A stretch of 64,000 bases of DNA from Dyadobacter beijingensis DSM 21582 (GTDB lineage: Bacteria > Bacteroidota > Bacteroidia > Cytophagales > Spirosomataceae), in assembly GCF_000382205.1 (NCBI RefSeq), contig NZ_KB907787.1:1341176-1405175 (forward strand), given 5' to 3'. Positions within the stretch are counted from its first letter, which is position 1. The number at the start of each line of letters is the position of its first letter. Below are positions 8,495-16,492 of this stretch, in pieces. The notes under the pieces were generated by a model. It had not been told where the DNA came from and did no database searches. It saw only the letters and a list, made by a program, of their open reading frames with translations. A program made the position numbers and the translations under genes.

Positions 8495-11095
8495 TCAGGC
8501 GGTTTGAACCTTCGGCTTCGATGCCGGTTTTGGTTCTGCCTGTGCGGCTTCCTTGTTGCGCATTTTGATGAAATCCTTGAAGCGGCGGATGGTCGCCATC
8601 ACGAAACCGATCACGAGTACGAATGTGCCAAGCCAGAGGATATTGATCAATGGCTTCTCCGTCGCTTTCATGACGATGAAGTCGCGCTGGGTCGTGTTTA
8701 CACCAAATGTAAACTGGCCTGTTTGCGGGTTGATTTCGTTGAACTGAATGCGCATGCCCAGCTCATTGCTCGTTTCCGGCTTGCGGGCTACCATGCGGTC
8801 ACGGATTACGAACGACGGCGTTACCACGAATTCCTTGTCCTTATCCAGCACGCGGATAATCGCTTTCACGGCTGCATCCCCCGGGCCGAGTTTAATGCCC
8901 TCGACGTCTTCCGTACGTACCACGTTGTCGAGAATGGCCACGTAGTCGTTTACGAAGAATGTATCACGCAGGTTCACCGTAAAGCTCTCCGTCTGGCTCC
9001 ATACCGGCTCGGCGGTCGGGTTGGTCACCATCGATACGTAGGTGTACAAATCCTTATCGGCTTTGCGCTGGATATCCGGCGAAGAAACGATGCCGCCCAT
9101 GCGCGGGTTGATCTGCACGCGCGGGAAGAGCGTGAATATCTTGCCCGATGGCTCGCGGTATTCGATTTCGTAGTAGAAGTTTTCAGGGAAAATTTCGAGG
9201 GTATCGCCTTTTTTCGTGTATTTCTGGCCATTCACCTCGATATCGCGCAATGCTACCGCGTGGAAATCGCCTTCCACAATGTCTACCCAGCTCTTTGGAA
9301 TATAACCCGGAATGTTGCGCGGCTCCACTCTTACGTCGCGCCAGGTAAGCATGTAGTCGCCCATTTTCTCCGGTTTGTTGAGCCAGAGGGTAATGTTCTC
9401 CTTGTTCTCCTTATTGTCGTTGGCCGTAAATTCCTCGCTGCGGGAGATCATCAGACCGGAGTTGTTGATCGAAACGACTTTGGTATAAGCCGACGAGAAC
9501 AGGATCCCGATCAGCATCAGCGCCACGCCGATGTGCGTTATTGCGCCGCCCGACAGGTTGTAATTGCCACGAATAATGTTGAGTAGTATATTACCATTCG
9601 CCACGATCGCGAAGATCGAGGTCGTCAGCAAGGCGATGTATTGAATGTCGCGAACCTGCTTGAATGTGATTACCGCCGCGCTGATGAGCAATGCGAGCAG
9701 CAGTGGGTTGTACAATGTCTGCAGCTTGCCCTTGCCGGTTTTTTTCCACCAGAAATACTGGCCTACGCCCGTGAGAACGATGATCAATGCAAAGAACCAA
9801 AGCTGGAACTTATTGTAATGCGCCACCTGATCCGCCGGCAGCGCCATGTTCAGCACGGCACCGAACGCCTCGGCGATTTTGTTATAAACCGGAATGGAAG
9901 TGGTAGCGATGATCTGGAAGCCCGAAAGGCAAAGTAACGTCGCGCCGATGAAGATCCAGAATTCCTGCGAGTATGTGGATACCTCTTCCTCGTCGCTCGG
10001 CAGCGATTTCCAGCGGTATACCAGCAGGCCTACCGCTCCGATAATGAATGTAAAAAGGTAGATGAGCAACTGACCGGAAAGGCCCAGGTCGGTAAACGAG
10101 TGCACCGAAGCATTTCCGAGCACACCGCTGCGCGTCATGAAGGTGGAGTACAATACGAGAATGAATGTCGCGATGGTGAGGATGAACGACGTTTTCAGCG
10201 CCGTCGCATTCCTTCTCGCGATGATCATCACGTGTACCGCAGCCACGAGCACGATCCAGGGCACGATCGACGAGTTTTCAACGGGGTCCCAGTTCCAGTA
10301 GCTGCCGAAGTTCAGCGTTTCGTAAGCCCAGTAGGCGCCCATCAGGATACCTACGCCAAGCACCAATGCCGAGAACAATGCCCAGGGCAATGCGGGGCGT
10401 ACCCATTCCTGGATTTTCTTATTCCAAAGACCGGCGATTGCAAACGAGAAAGGTATCAATGTGCTCGCGAAGCCGAGGAACAGGGTAGGAGGGTGGATCA
10501 CCATCCAGTAGTTCTGCAACAACGGGTTGAGGCCGTTACCGTCTTTCGGGATAAAATTCGGGTCCATTTTGTAGACCGGCAGGTCGGGCATAACCTCTTT
10601 CAGCAAAAGGAATGGCGTCGAACCGATTTTGAGATCCAGGCCGGGGATAACCACGCCGAGGATCATCGAGGTCAGAAATGCCTGTACCAATGCAAAAACG
10701 GTCATAACCGGCGCCTCCCACGAGCGGTTCGTGAAGATCAGTGTCGCTCCGAGAATGACGTTCCAAAAGATCCAGAGAAGAAAACTGCCTTCCTGGTCCT
10801 GCCAGAAGCTGGAAATCGTGTAGCCCGTCGGCAGGGAAAGCGAGGAGTTTTTCCATGCGTAATGGTATTCGAAATAATGGTTACCGATGATCCAGTAGAG
10901 CGAGAATACGACGCCGATCACGGCCGCCAAATGCGCCCAGAAAACGAGCCGTGCGAATTTTTTCCAGCGCTGGGTGTCTTCGAGGTTGCCGGCACCGATA
11001 CCCGCTTTAAAATACGCGAACGTCGCCAGAATGGCCGTGACGAATGCGACTATAACCAGCAGGTGCCCTGCATTTCCGATCGTACTGTGAATCAT
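8495..11095 (-). CDS. ccmF: CcmF-like cytochrome c haem lyase subunit
   Basis: 866 aa, polytopic, with about 14 membrane segments in the first 550 residues and a long periplasmic domain (about 560-810) before a last membrane helix and a basic tail. The haem-handling tryptophan-rich segment appears as NFGSYWNWDPVENSSIVPW, the CcmF/CcsA/CcmC superfamily signature. CcmF takes haem from holo-CcmE and attaches it to CxxCH motifs of apocytochrome c at the outer face of the inner membrane. It is longer than the roughly 650-residue proteobacterial CcmF. The start ATG overlaps the ccmE stop (ATGA), so translation is coupled. It is the last gene of the ccm operon. Confidence 0.88.
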   Translation of the reverse strand: MIHSTIGNAGHLLVIVAFVTAILATFAYFKAGIGAGNLEDTQRWKKFARLVFWAHLAAVIGVVFSLYWIIGNHYFEYHYAWKNSSLSLPTGYTISSFWQDQEGSFLLWIFWNVILGATLIFTNRSWEAPVMTVFALVQAFLTSMILGVVIPGLDLKIGSTPFLLLKEVMPDLPVYKMDPNFIPKDGNGLNPLLQNYWMVIHPPTLFLGFASTLIPFSFAIAGLWNKKIQEWVRPALPWALFSALVLGVGILMGAYWAYETLNFGSYWNWDPVENSSIVPWIVLVAAVHVMIIARRNATALKTSFILTIATFILVLYSTFMTRSGVLGNASVHSFTDLGLSGQLLIYLFTFIIGAVGLLVYRWKSLPSDEEEVSTYSQEFWIFIGATLLCLSGFQIIATTSIPVYNKIAEAFGAVLNMALPADQVAHYNKFQLWFFALIIVLTGVGQYFWWKKTGKGKLQTLYNPLLLALLISAAVITFKQVRDIQYIALLTTSIFAIVANGNILLNIIRGNYNLSGGAITHIGVALMLIGILFSSAYTKVVSINNSGLMISRSEEFTANDNKENKENITLWLNKPEKMGDYMLTWRDVRVEPRNIPGYIPKSWVDIVEGDFHAVALRDIEVNGQKYTKKGDTLEIFPENFYYEIEYREPSGKIFTLFPRVQINPRMGGIVSSPDIQRKADKDLYTYVSMVTNPTAEPVWSQTESFTVNLRDTFFVNDYVAILDNVVRTEDVEGIKLGPGDAAVKAIIRVLDKDKEFVVTPSFVIRDRMVARKPETSNELGMRIQFNEINPQTGQFTFGVNTTQRDFIVMKATEKPLINILWLGTFVLVIGFVMATIRRFKDFIKMRNKEAAQAEPKPASKPKVQTA

Positions 11096-11526
11096 GATTC
11101 TTTCGCGGTATGTTCCGTGGTTTCCATTTTACCGTTTTCGTATTTCGACGGGCATTTCATGAGGATTTTCTCGGCCGAAAATGAGCCGTCCCGCATTTTA
11201 CCTACTACTACGACTTGCTCGGATTTGTCGAAATCCTGCGGTTTGGTATTTTTATAGACTACCTTCTGTTCCACATTGTTGTTGTCGATCAATGTGAAAA
11301 CAAACAGGTTAGGGTCTATTTCGGGGCGGTATTCCATTTCCAGGATCTGGCCCGCAGCATCTTTTTTGAGTTTGCCTACCACGTGAATGCTCTCATTGTC
11401 GCCATCCGCAGCCATTTCCTTGGCTTTGGTAAAATCGACATAAGTACTCGCATCGCCGGCGGTTGAAACGATAATACCAATAGCTACCGCGATGATCACC
11501 AATCCGAATATCTGTATCTTTTTCAT
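11092..11526 (-). CDS. ccmE: Cytochrome c maturation haem chaperone CcmE, CxxxY type
   Basis: 144 aa. It has an N-terminal membrane anchor (about 4-21) and a periplasmic OB-fold (about 45-125, with HVVGKLKK and VVVVGKMRDGSFSAEKIL). Classical CcmE binds haem covalently through His in HxxxY near the end of the OB-fold. Here the aligned motif is C125-P-S-K-Y129, so the haem ligand residue is Cys, as reported for CxxxY-type CcmE of archaea and Desulfovibrio. It receives haem from CcmC and hands it to CcmF, both encoded in the same operon. It lies 6 nt after the ccmD-like gene and overlaps ccmF. Confidence 0.9.
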   Translation of the reverse strand: MKKIQIFGLVIIAVAIGIIVSTAGDASTYVDFTKAKEMAADGDNESIHVVGKLKKDAAGQILEMEYRPEIDPNLFVFTLIDNNNVEQKVVYKNTKPQDFDKSEQVVVVGKMRDGSFSAEKILMKCPSKYENGKMETTEHTAKES

Positions 11527-11532
11527 AGGGGC

Positions 11533-11757
11533 TTACTTGATATTGAGGTCTTTTTCAATCTTTTTCAATTTCGAATCAATGCGGAACAGGTTGACCGCGA
11601 TACCTGCGAAAACAACGGCTACTACTGCTACCACGACCCAGATTTTACCGTCGGCGCGCAGCTTGTCGGCCATCTCCACGGACGTGTCACCTGCCTGCGC
11701 GAACGCGTTGCCGCAAATAGCCGGCAAAGTCAGGAGGATGAGGGAAATTCTTTTCAT
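11533..11757 (-). CDS. CcmD-like small membrane protein
   Basis: 74 aa from the ATG at 11755-11757. An upstream in-frame extension would put 27 extra residues before an obvious signal sequence (MKRISLILLTLPAICGNAFA). Residues about 40-58 form one membrane helix (VVVAVVAVVFAGIAVNLF), followed by a charged cytosolic tail (RIDSKLKKIEKDL). The position between ccmC and ccmE, the small size and the single helix with basic tail match CcmD, which stabilises the CcmC-haem-CcmE complex. Sequence conservation in this family is weak, so the call leans on context. The N-terminal signal-like segment is longer than in proteobacterial CcmD. Confidence 0.7.
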   Translation of the reverse strand: MKRISLILLTLPAICGNAFAQAGDTSVEMADKLRADGKIWVVVAVVAVVFAGIAVNLFRIDSKLKKIEKDLNIK

Positions 11758-11834
11758 TGTATATATAAGTGGACTAAACCTTAACGAAAATTTACTTTGA
11801 AACGTTTGTAAAAAGCCTGAATCAGGCCAAAATG

Positions 11835-12518
11835 TCACAATTTGCCTGATTCGATCAATGCTTCCTCACGCACACGGTTGATTTGTTTGATGCGTATCCG
11901 CAGCTCCGCAATCCACAATCCGAGCAGGATATAGCCGATCACGGCCGGGTAGAAAACGCGGCGGATATTGTTGTCGAAATCGTAGGAACCGAATGTACTG
12001 TTGCCGCCGCTGCCGGGATGTAAGGAGTCGGTCAGGCGGGGCAGGATGTAAATGATCGGGATGAAAACGGCGAATGCGAAAATATTGTAAACGGAAGAAA
12101 TCCGCGCGCGGCGTTGTTCGTCCTCAAAGGAGCTTCTCAGGAGCAGGTATGCGAGGTAAATCAGGATGCCGACTGCCGCACCATTCAATTTAGGGTCGTT
12201 CGGCCAGGGATCGCCCCAGGTGTAATTGGCCCACACGGAGCCGGTCAGGCAACCCAATATCCCGAAGAAAATAGCGGCTTTCGCTACTTCGCTGGCGATA
12301 TCGTCGTCTTTGATATTCCCCTTCACGAGATAACGGATGGAAAACACCATCGACAGCAGCAGCAATGTGGTCATAGCGAGCCATAATGCCACGTGGAAGT
12401 AGGTATTGCGGATACTTTCATTGATAATGGCCAGGCGTGGAACGGGACCGATAAATCCCATGATGATCACGTAAAATATGATCACGACACAGAGGATTTT
12501 CCACCAGATCTTTCTCAT
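11835..12518 (-). CDS. ccmC: Haem exporter/haem-handling protein CcmC
   Basis: 227 aa with six predicted membrane helices. The family's periplasmic tryptophan-rich loop is visible as GSVWANYTWGDPWPNDPKL (about 96-114), and conserved His residues lie in the flanking helices (YFHVALW; DSLHPGSGG). CcmC loads haem onto CcmE in the periplasm. The length is close to E. coli CcmC (about 245 aa). It lies 45 bp after ccmB and 77 bp before the ccmD-like gene on the same strand, consistent with one transcript. No ccmA ATPase gene is present in the cluster. Confidence 0.88.
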   Translation of the reverse strand: MRKIWWKILCVVIIFYVIIMGFIGPVPRLAIINESIRNTYFHVALWLAMTTLLLLSMVFSIRYLVKGNIKDDDIASEVAKAAIFFGILGCLTGSVWANYTWGDPWPNDPKLNGAAVGILIYLAYLLLRSSFEDEQRRARISSVYNIFAFAVFIPIIYILPRLTDSLHPGSGGNSTFGSYDFDNNIRRVFYPAVIGYILLGLWIAELRIRIKQINRVREEALIESGKL

Positions 12519-12563
12519 TTTATACTAAAACTTTAAAAGTTGTGCCCTGTAACCTGCTGTTTT

Positions 12564-13226
12564 TCAGCTTCTCCATAAATAAGGAAAAAGCAGGTAGGAG
12601 AGCGTAATTACTATCAGATCGATCGATAATAGTGTGGTGATTTCATCCGTGCTGACCGACCAGTCGAGCCCGTCGAGCGCATTTTTGGCCAGGCGGATCG
12701 TCATGAGCAGCATCGGCAGGATGATCGGGAAACTGAGTACGGCCATGAGCGTGGCGCTGTTATCGGCTTTGGACGCAATGCCCGCGATGAGTGTGAGTAC
12801 GGAAGCAAAACCGGTGGAAGCCAGCAGGATACAGATTGTAAACAGCCCGTTGTCCTGCACGGGATTACCCATGACAAAAGCGTAAAAAACAAATCCAAGC
12901 GCCGATAACACGGCCATTACCAGCGAGTTATAGATGATTTTGGAAATGATAATGGCTTGGGGGCTGCACAGGTTGTAATAGTAGAGCAGCCGGCCGTGGC
13001 GTTCCTGTGAAAAACTTTTGGCAATGGCATTTACCGCCGTGAAGAGCAAAATAATCCAGAATAATGTATTCCAGACGATCGGCGTCAGCTGGTTCCGGCG
13101 GAGATTGAAGCTGAGGTAACAGACAAATACCGTACTGACCACGTAAAGCAGCATTCCGCTGAGGGCGTATTTCTGGCGCCATTCGAGCGTTACTTCTTTC
13201 CAGATCAGGGTTTTAATCTCGTTCAA
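12564..13226 (-). CDS. ccmB: Haem exporter membrane subunit CcmB
   Basis: 220 aa, with six membrane helices after the cytosolic start NEIKTLIWKEVTLEWRQKYA, which is characteristic of CcmB. CcmB is the membrane part of the CcmAB ABC complex that releases holo-CcmE from CcmC. The reading frame stays open far upstream to 13646, but that extension is low-complexity and runs antisense through feoA. I therefore place the start at the TTG 13224-13226, which yields the family length. First gene of the ccm operon. Its ATPase partner CcmA is not nearby and would have to be encoded elsewhere. Confidence 0.82.
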   Translation of the reverse strand: MNEIKTLIWKEVTLEWRQKYALSGMLLYVVSTVFVCYLSFNLRRNQLTPIVWNTLFWIILLFTAVNAIAKSFSQERHGRLLYYYNLCSPQAIIISKIIYNSLVMAVLSALGFVFYAFVMGNPVQDNGLFTICILLASTGFASVLTLIAGIASKADNSATLMAVLSFPIILPMLLMTIRLAKNALDGLDWSVSTDEITTLLSIDLIVITLSYLLFPYLWRS

Positions 13227-13245
13227 GGTGATTGGTGCAGGCCGT

Positions 13246-13272
13246 CGGCTTTCGGCTTTCGGCTTTCGGTTT
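13246..13272. repeat. CGGCTTT heptamer microsatellite
   Basis: Three perfect tandem copies of CGGCTTT (13246-13266) and a partial fourth lie just upstream of the ccmB start, between divergent ccmB and feoA. The unit length of seven is not a multiple of three. It lies outside the predicted coding regions. Confidence 0.75.
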
Positions 13273-13420
13273 GCTGTTGTAATGTAACCAGCGTCACTTT
13301 TTCCGGCTTCGGTACTTCGTTTCGCGCTGCAAAAGTACGACACAAAGCCGGAGGGAAATAATAAAACCGTCAGGTTTTTGAATGATTTGGCGAACGGCAG
13401 GCACATTACCCAAAGTAAAG

Positions 13421-13451
13421 TTTGATTTACCGTCTGATAGTGCTTTATTTG
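13421..13451 (+). promoter_or_regulatory. Putative feoAB promoter
   Basis: TTTG (13421-13424), then 19 nt, then TTTATTTG (13444-13451): one mismatch to the Bacteroidota consensus TTTG-N19-TAnnTTTG. Transcription would begin near 13458, which leaves a 28-nt leader to the ATG at 13486. No clear Fur-type operator was recognised around it. Confidence 0.45.
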
Positions 13452-13485
13452 TACTTTAAATAAAATGAATCTAAATAAGGAACGT

Positions 13486-13713
13486 ATGTCGGCTCGTACC
13501 GTTTCGCACCTTAAAAAGGGTGAAAAAGGCATAATCAAATCATTTACAGACCGCGCGATGTCCCTCAAACTGCTCGAAATGGGCTGTTTGCCAGGGTGTG
13601 AAGTGCGGCTGGATGCGATAGCGCCTTTCGGTGACCCGATCTGCATTAACGTCGGCGGCCATTACAGCCTGTCGCTGCGTTTGAACGAAGCCGCAGTAAT
13701 TGAATTAGAGTAA
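13486..13713 (+). CDS. feoA: Ferrous iron transport accessory protein FeoA
   Basis: 75 aa, an SH3-like FeoA domain (TVSHLKKGEKGIIKSF, then LKLLEMGCLPGCEV, then APFGDP and LSLRLNEAAVIEL). I chose the ATG at 13486 because AAGGA lies 5 nt upstream and the length is typical. An ATG at 13465 would add seven residues. FeoA is a small cytosolic protein that associates with FeoB and supports ferrous iron uptake. It is followed 28 bp later by feoB on the same strand, so feoAB form an operon divergent from ccm. Iron uptake beside haem-protein maturation is a sensible neighbourhood, though no shared regulator is visible. Confidence 0.93.
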   Translation: MSARTVSHLKKGEKGIIKSFTDRAMSLKLLEMGCLPGCEVRLDAIAPFGDPICINVGGHYSLSLRLNEAAVIELE

Positions 13714-13741
13714 AGATTGCGTTCCGCATACAGCCTCTCCA

Positions 13742-15877
13742 TTGAAACAGGGAAATATCAAAGTTGCGCTGGTAGGTAACCCGAATGCCGGCAAGTCTAC
13801 GTTATTCAATGCCCTCACCGGCATGCGCCAGAAAACGGGGAACTTCCCGGGCGTGACCGTCGAGAAAAAATCAGGTACATTCCGCATTGCAGCCACCAAC
13901 GGGCACGACGACGCCCACGTGACGCTGGTCGATTTGCCGGGTACATATAGTATTTATCCCAAATCGAAGGACGAAACGGTGGTGATGGATATTCTCGCCA
14001 ACCCGAAGCACCCCGACTTTCCGGACGTGGTGGTGATCGTCGCCGATGCTTCCAACTTGCAGCGTAACCTGCTGCTATTCACCGAAATCAACGACCTCGG
14101 CATTCCCGGCGTGCTGGCATTGAACATGCTCGACGTAGCCGAAAGTATGAACCTGACCGTGAATGCGGTACAGCTCGCGATGCAGCTCAATGTGCCGGTA
14201 GTGCGTATCAATGCACGAACGGGCGATGGTATCAAAGGGCTAAAAGAGGCCGTAAAGCAAGTGGCCGAACGGACGGAACAGCCTGCATTGCAATATTTCT
14301 ACGAACCAAAGGAAAATGAAATCGGGCTGATCAACGAGGTGAAGGAAATCCATCACCTGGAAAACGATTACGTAGCCCTCCAATACGTTTGCCAGCACGA
14401 CAATTTCTCTTTTCTCGAACAACCCGTTCGCGCCAAACTCGACGCGCTGATCGAGAAATACGGTTTCGACGAGAATAACTTCCTTGCCAACGAGACGGTC
14501 GCGCGCTACGAAAAGATCAAGCCGATCGTTTCCAGGGCCGTCAAATCTCAGGGTGCTACTGAGCAGCCTTACTGGACGCGCAAGCTGGACGGCATTCTCC
14601 TGCACCGCGTTTGGGGTTACATCACATTTGCACTGGTATTGCTCGTCGTGTTCCAGGCGATCTTCGCGTGGGCGTCTTACCCGATGGACATGATCGACGC
14701 CGGTACCGCCGCCGCCATCGAATGGATGAAAGGCGTATTGCCGGAAGGCGTGCTCAATGACCTCATTACCGACGGTATCATGGCTGGTGTCGGTGGTATT
14801 ATCATATTTATCCCGCAAATCGCGATCCTGTTCGCATTGGTGGCTATCCTGGAAGAATCGGGTTACATGGCCCGGGTAATGGTGATTATGGACAAGCTCA
14901 TGCGCCGTTTCGGGCTCAATGGCCGTAGCGTGGTGCCGCTCATTTCCGGCGTAGCCTGCGCCGTACCTGCCATTATGACTACCCGGAGCATCAGCAGCCG
15001 GTACGAGCGGCTGCTCACCATTCTGGTAACGCCGTTAATGAGCTGCTCGGCACGTCTGCCTATTTATGCGATCCTCATTGCCGTCGTAGTGCCGGAAACG
15101 AAAGTGCTGGGCATATTTAACGTGCAGGGTTTGGTATTGTTCGGTCTTTACCTGCTGGGCTTGCTCGGCGCATTGGGCTCGGCCTGGTTGCTGTCCTTGT
15201 TTATTCCAAGAAAAGAACCGAGCTATTTCATGCTCGAAATGCCATCCTACAAGCTCCCGCGCTGGGGACATGTCGGTTTTACCATGTATGAAAGTGTAAA
15301 ATCGTTCGTCCTCGAAGCCGGTAAGGTCATCATGGCGATATCTATTATCCTCTGGGTGCTGGCGTCCTACGGCCCGGGCGACAGTATGAATGTTGCCGAA
15401 CAGCAGGTGGTATCATCGATGAATACAGCCCCGCAGGAGGAAATCGACGCCGCCGTGGCGTCGGCGCGCCTCGAAAGCTCGTATGCAGGCCAGTTCGGCC
15501 GTTTGATCGAGCCGGTCATCAAACCGCTGGGTTACGACTGGAAAATCGGTATCGCGTTGCTCGCCTCATTTGCAGCCCGCGAGGTGTTCGTTGGGACAAT
15601 GGCGACCATTTACAGCATCAGCGGCGATACGGAAGACGTCCTTACCGTAAAGCAACGACTCATTCAGGAAAAGAACCCGGAAACAGGCGGTAAGATGTTC
15701 ACCCCGGCCGTTTGCTACTCACTGCTGATATTCTACGTCTTCGCGATGATGTGTATGAGTACCATCGCCGTAGTCTACCGCGAAACCCACGGCTGGAAAT
15801 GGCCGATGATCCAGCTGGCATACCTGAGCGTGCTGGCGTATGTCTCGGCGTTTGTGGTTTATCAGGTTTTGAGTTAA
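13742..15877 (+). CDS. feoB: Ferrous iron transporter FeoB
   Basis: 711 aa, beginning at TTG. The N-terminal G domain shows G1 GNPNAGKST (12-20), G3 DLPGT (64-68) and G4 NMLD (about 126-129). A helical GDI-like region follows. The membrane part carries two Gate domains, seen in SGVACAVPAIMTTRSISSR and in the C-terminal ASFAAREVFVGTMATIYSI. FeoB moves Fe2+ across the inner membrane with its GTPase controlling the pore. No C-terminal FeoC or Cys-rich tail is present. The TAA stop shares TTAA with the stop of the convergent DUF5615 gene. Confidence 0.95.
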   Translation: MKQGNIKVALVGNPNAGKSTLFNALTGMRQKTGNFPGVTVEKKSGTFRIAATNGHDDAHVTLVDLPGTYSIYPKSKDETVVMDILANPKHPDFPDVVVIVADASNLQRNLLLFTEINDLGIPGVLALNMLDVAESMNLTVNAVQLAMQLNVPVVRINARTGDGIKGLKEAVKQVAERTEQPALQYFYEPKENEIGLINEVKEIHHLENDYVALQYVCQHDNFSFLEQPVRAKLDALIEKYGFDENNFLANETVARYEKIKPIVSRAVKSQGATEQPYWTRKLDGILLHRVWGYITFALVLLVVFQAIFAWASYPMDMIDAGTAAAIEWMKGVLPEGVLNDLITDGIMAGVGGIIIFIPQIAILFALVAILEESGYMARVMVIMDKLMRRFGLNGRSVVPLISGVACAVPAIMTTRSISSRYERLLTILVTPLMSCSARLPIYAILIAVVVPETKVLGIFNVQGLVLFGLYLLGLLGALGSAWLLSLFIPRKEPSYFMLEMPSYKLPRWGHVGFTMYESVKSFVLEAGKVIMAISIILWVLASYGPGDSMNVAEQQVVSSMNTAPQEEIDAAVASARLESSYAGQFGRLIEPVIKPLGYDWKIGIALLASFAAREVFVGTMATIYSISGDTEDVLTVKQRLIQEKNPETGGKMFTPAVCYSLLIFYVFAMMCMSTIAVVYRETHGWKWPMIQLAYLSVLAYVSAFVVYQVLS

Positions 15878-16230
15878 AATGTATAGAGTATCGTCATTTT
15901 ACCCAATTCCAGGAAGAAGCATTCGTGCTGATTTACTTCCCCGATCAATTCGAGGTGCCGGGAAAAGAGTTCGATCAATGCATTGTTTGAAATGTTTCCA
16001 AGGCTAATATGGATTAGTTTACGGGGAGTTCTTTTGAGCAGAAACGAGGCGCGGAAGTCCTCATCCTTAGTAATCACAATGCATTCGTTCTGATTGGTGA
16101 TCAAGCAAATCTCTGAATCATTGGTATGCCATTTGGCCGGAAGTTGATTTACATGCTTTGCGGAATGGCCTTTACTTGGAAGAAATTTGGCCAGTTTAAT
16201 TGGGATATGAACGCCGCAAAGAAAATTCAT
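15874..16230 (-). CDS. DUF5615 PIN-like toxin, probably inactive
   Basis: 118 aa. The N-terminus MNFLCGVHIP matches the DUF5615 PIN-like family, whose members normally start with a (F/V)LxD(E/V)(N/H)I pattern holding the first catalytic Asp. Here that position is Gly6. The second acidic motif VITKDEDF (Asp56, Asp58) is kept. DUF5615 proteins are predicted RNases paired with DUF433 antitoxins. The upstream gene is exactly such an antitoxin but carries a nonsense codon. Start ATG and antitoxin stop overlap as TAATG. The loss of the Asp together with the broken antitoxin suggests a dying module; a sequencing error would have to hit both genes to explain it otherwise. Confidence 0.8.
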   Translation of the reverse strand: MNFLCGVHIPIKLAKFLPSKGHSAKHVNQLPAKWHTNDSEICLITNQNECIVITKDEDFRASFLLKRTPRKLIHISLGNISNNALIELFSRHLELIGEVNQHECFFLELGKMTILYTF

Positions 16231-16457
16231 TATGCCGCTTCATTAATCGCACGGCCTGATACCGGCATTTTAGCGTAGTTAAGGCTAGCCCGAATATCTT
16301 CTGTCTTTAGTTCAGGATGGTCTTCCAATATTTCAGCAATCGACATCCCCGAACCGAGCATATCAATGACAACCTCCACGGGCCAGCGCATGCCTCAAAT
16401 GCAGGGTTTACCGTGACAAATAGCAGGATCGATCGTGATCCTTTCCAGAAATTCCAT
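16230..16457 (-). pseudogene. DUF433 antitoxin with in-frame stop
   Basis: Translating from the ATG at 16455-16457 gives MEFLERITIDPAICHGKPCI, then TGA (16395-16397), then an intact remainder (GMRWPVEVVIDMLGSG..., SIAEILEDHPELKTEDI) to a TAA at 16230-16232. The DUF433 family signature is DPxICxGKPxIRGxR, so the TGA replaces the conserved Arg codon (CGA to TGA is one transition). The reading frame is otherwise undamaged over 75 codons. DUF433 is a DNA-binding antitoxin of DUF5615 modules. Suppression or readthrough is possible but nothing here supports it; an internal restart at Met22-23 would lose the N-terminal segment. Confidence 0.85.
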
Positions 16458-16492
16458 AGCCGCATTACATTGATTTATTCAAATTAACCTGG

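Noticed and set aside
8483..9586. Long plus-strand frame opposite ccmF
   Set aside because: Antisense shadow of a well-supported membrane protein; low hydrophobicity and no recognisable motif. The same applies to 10100-11257 and 4962-5975.
13227..13646. 140-residue N-terminal extension of CcmB
   Set aside because: It covers the microsatellite and runs antisense through feoA; CcmB family length is reached from the TTG at 13226.
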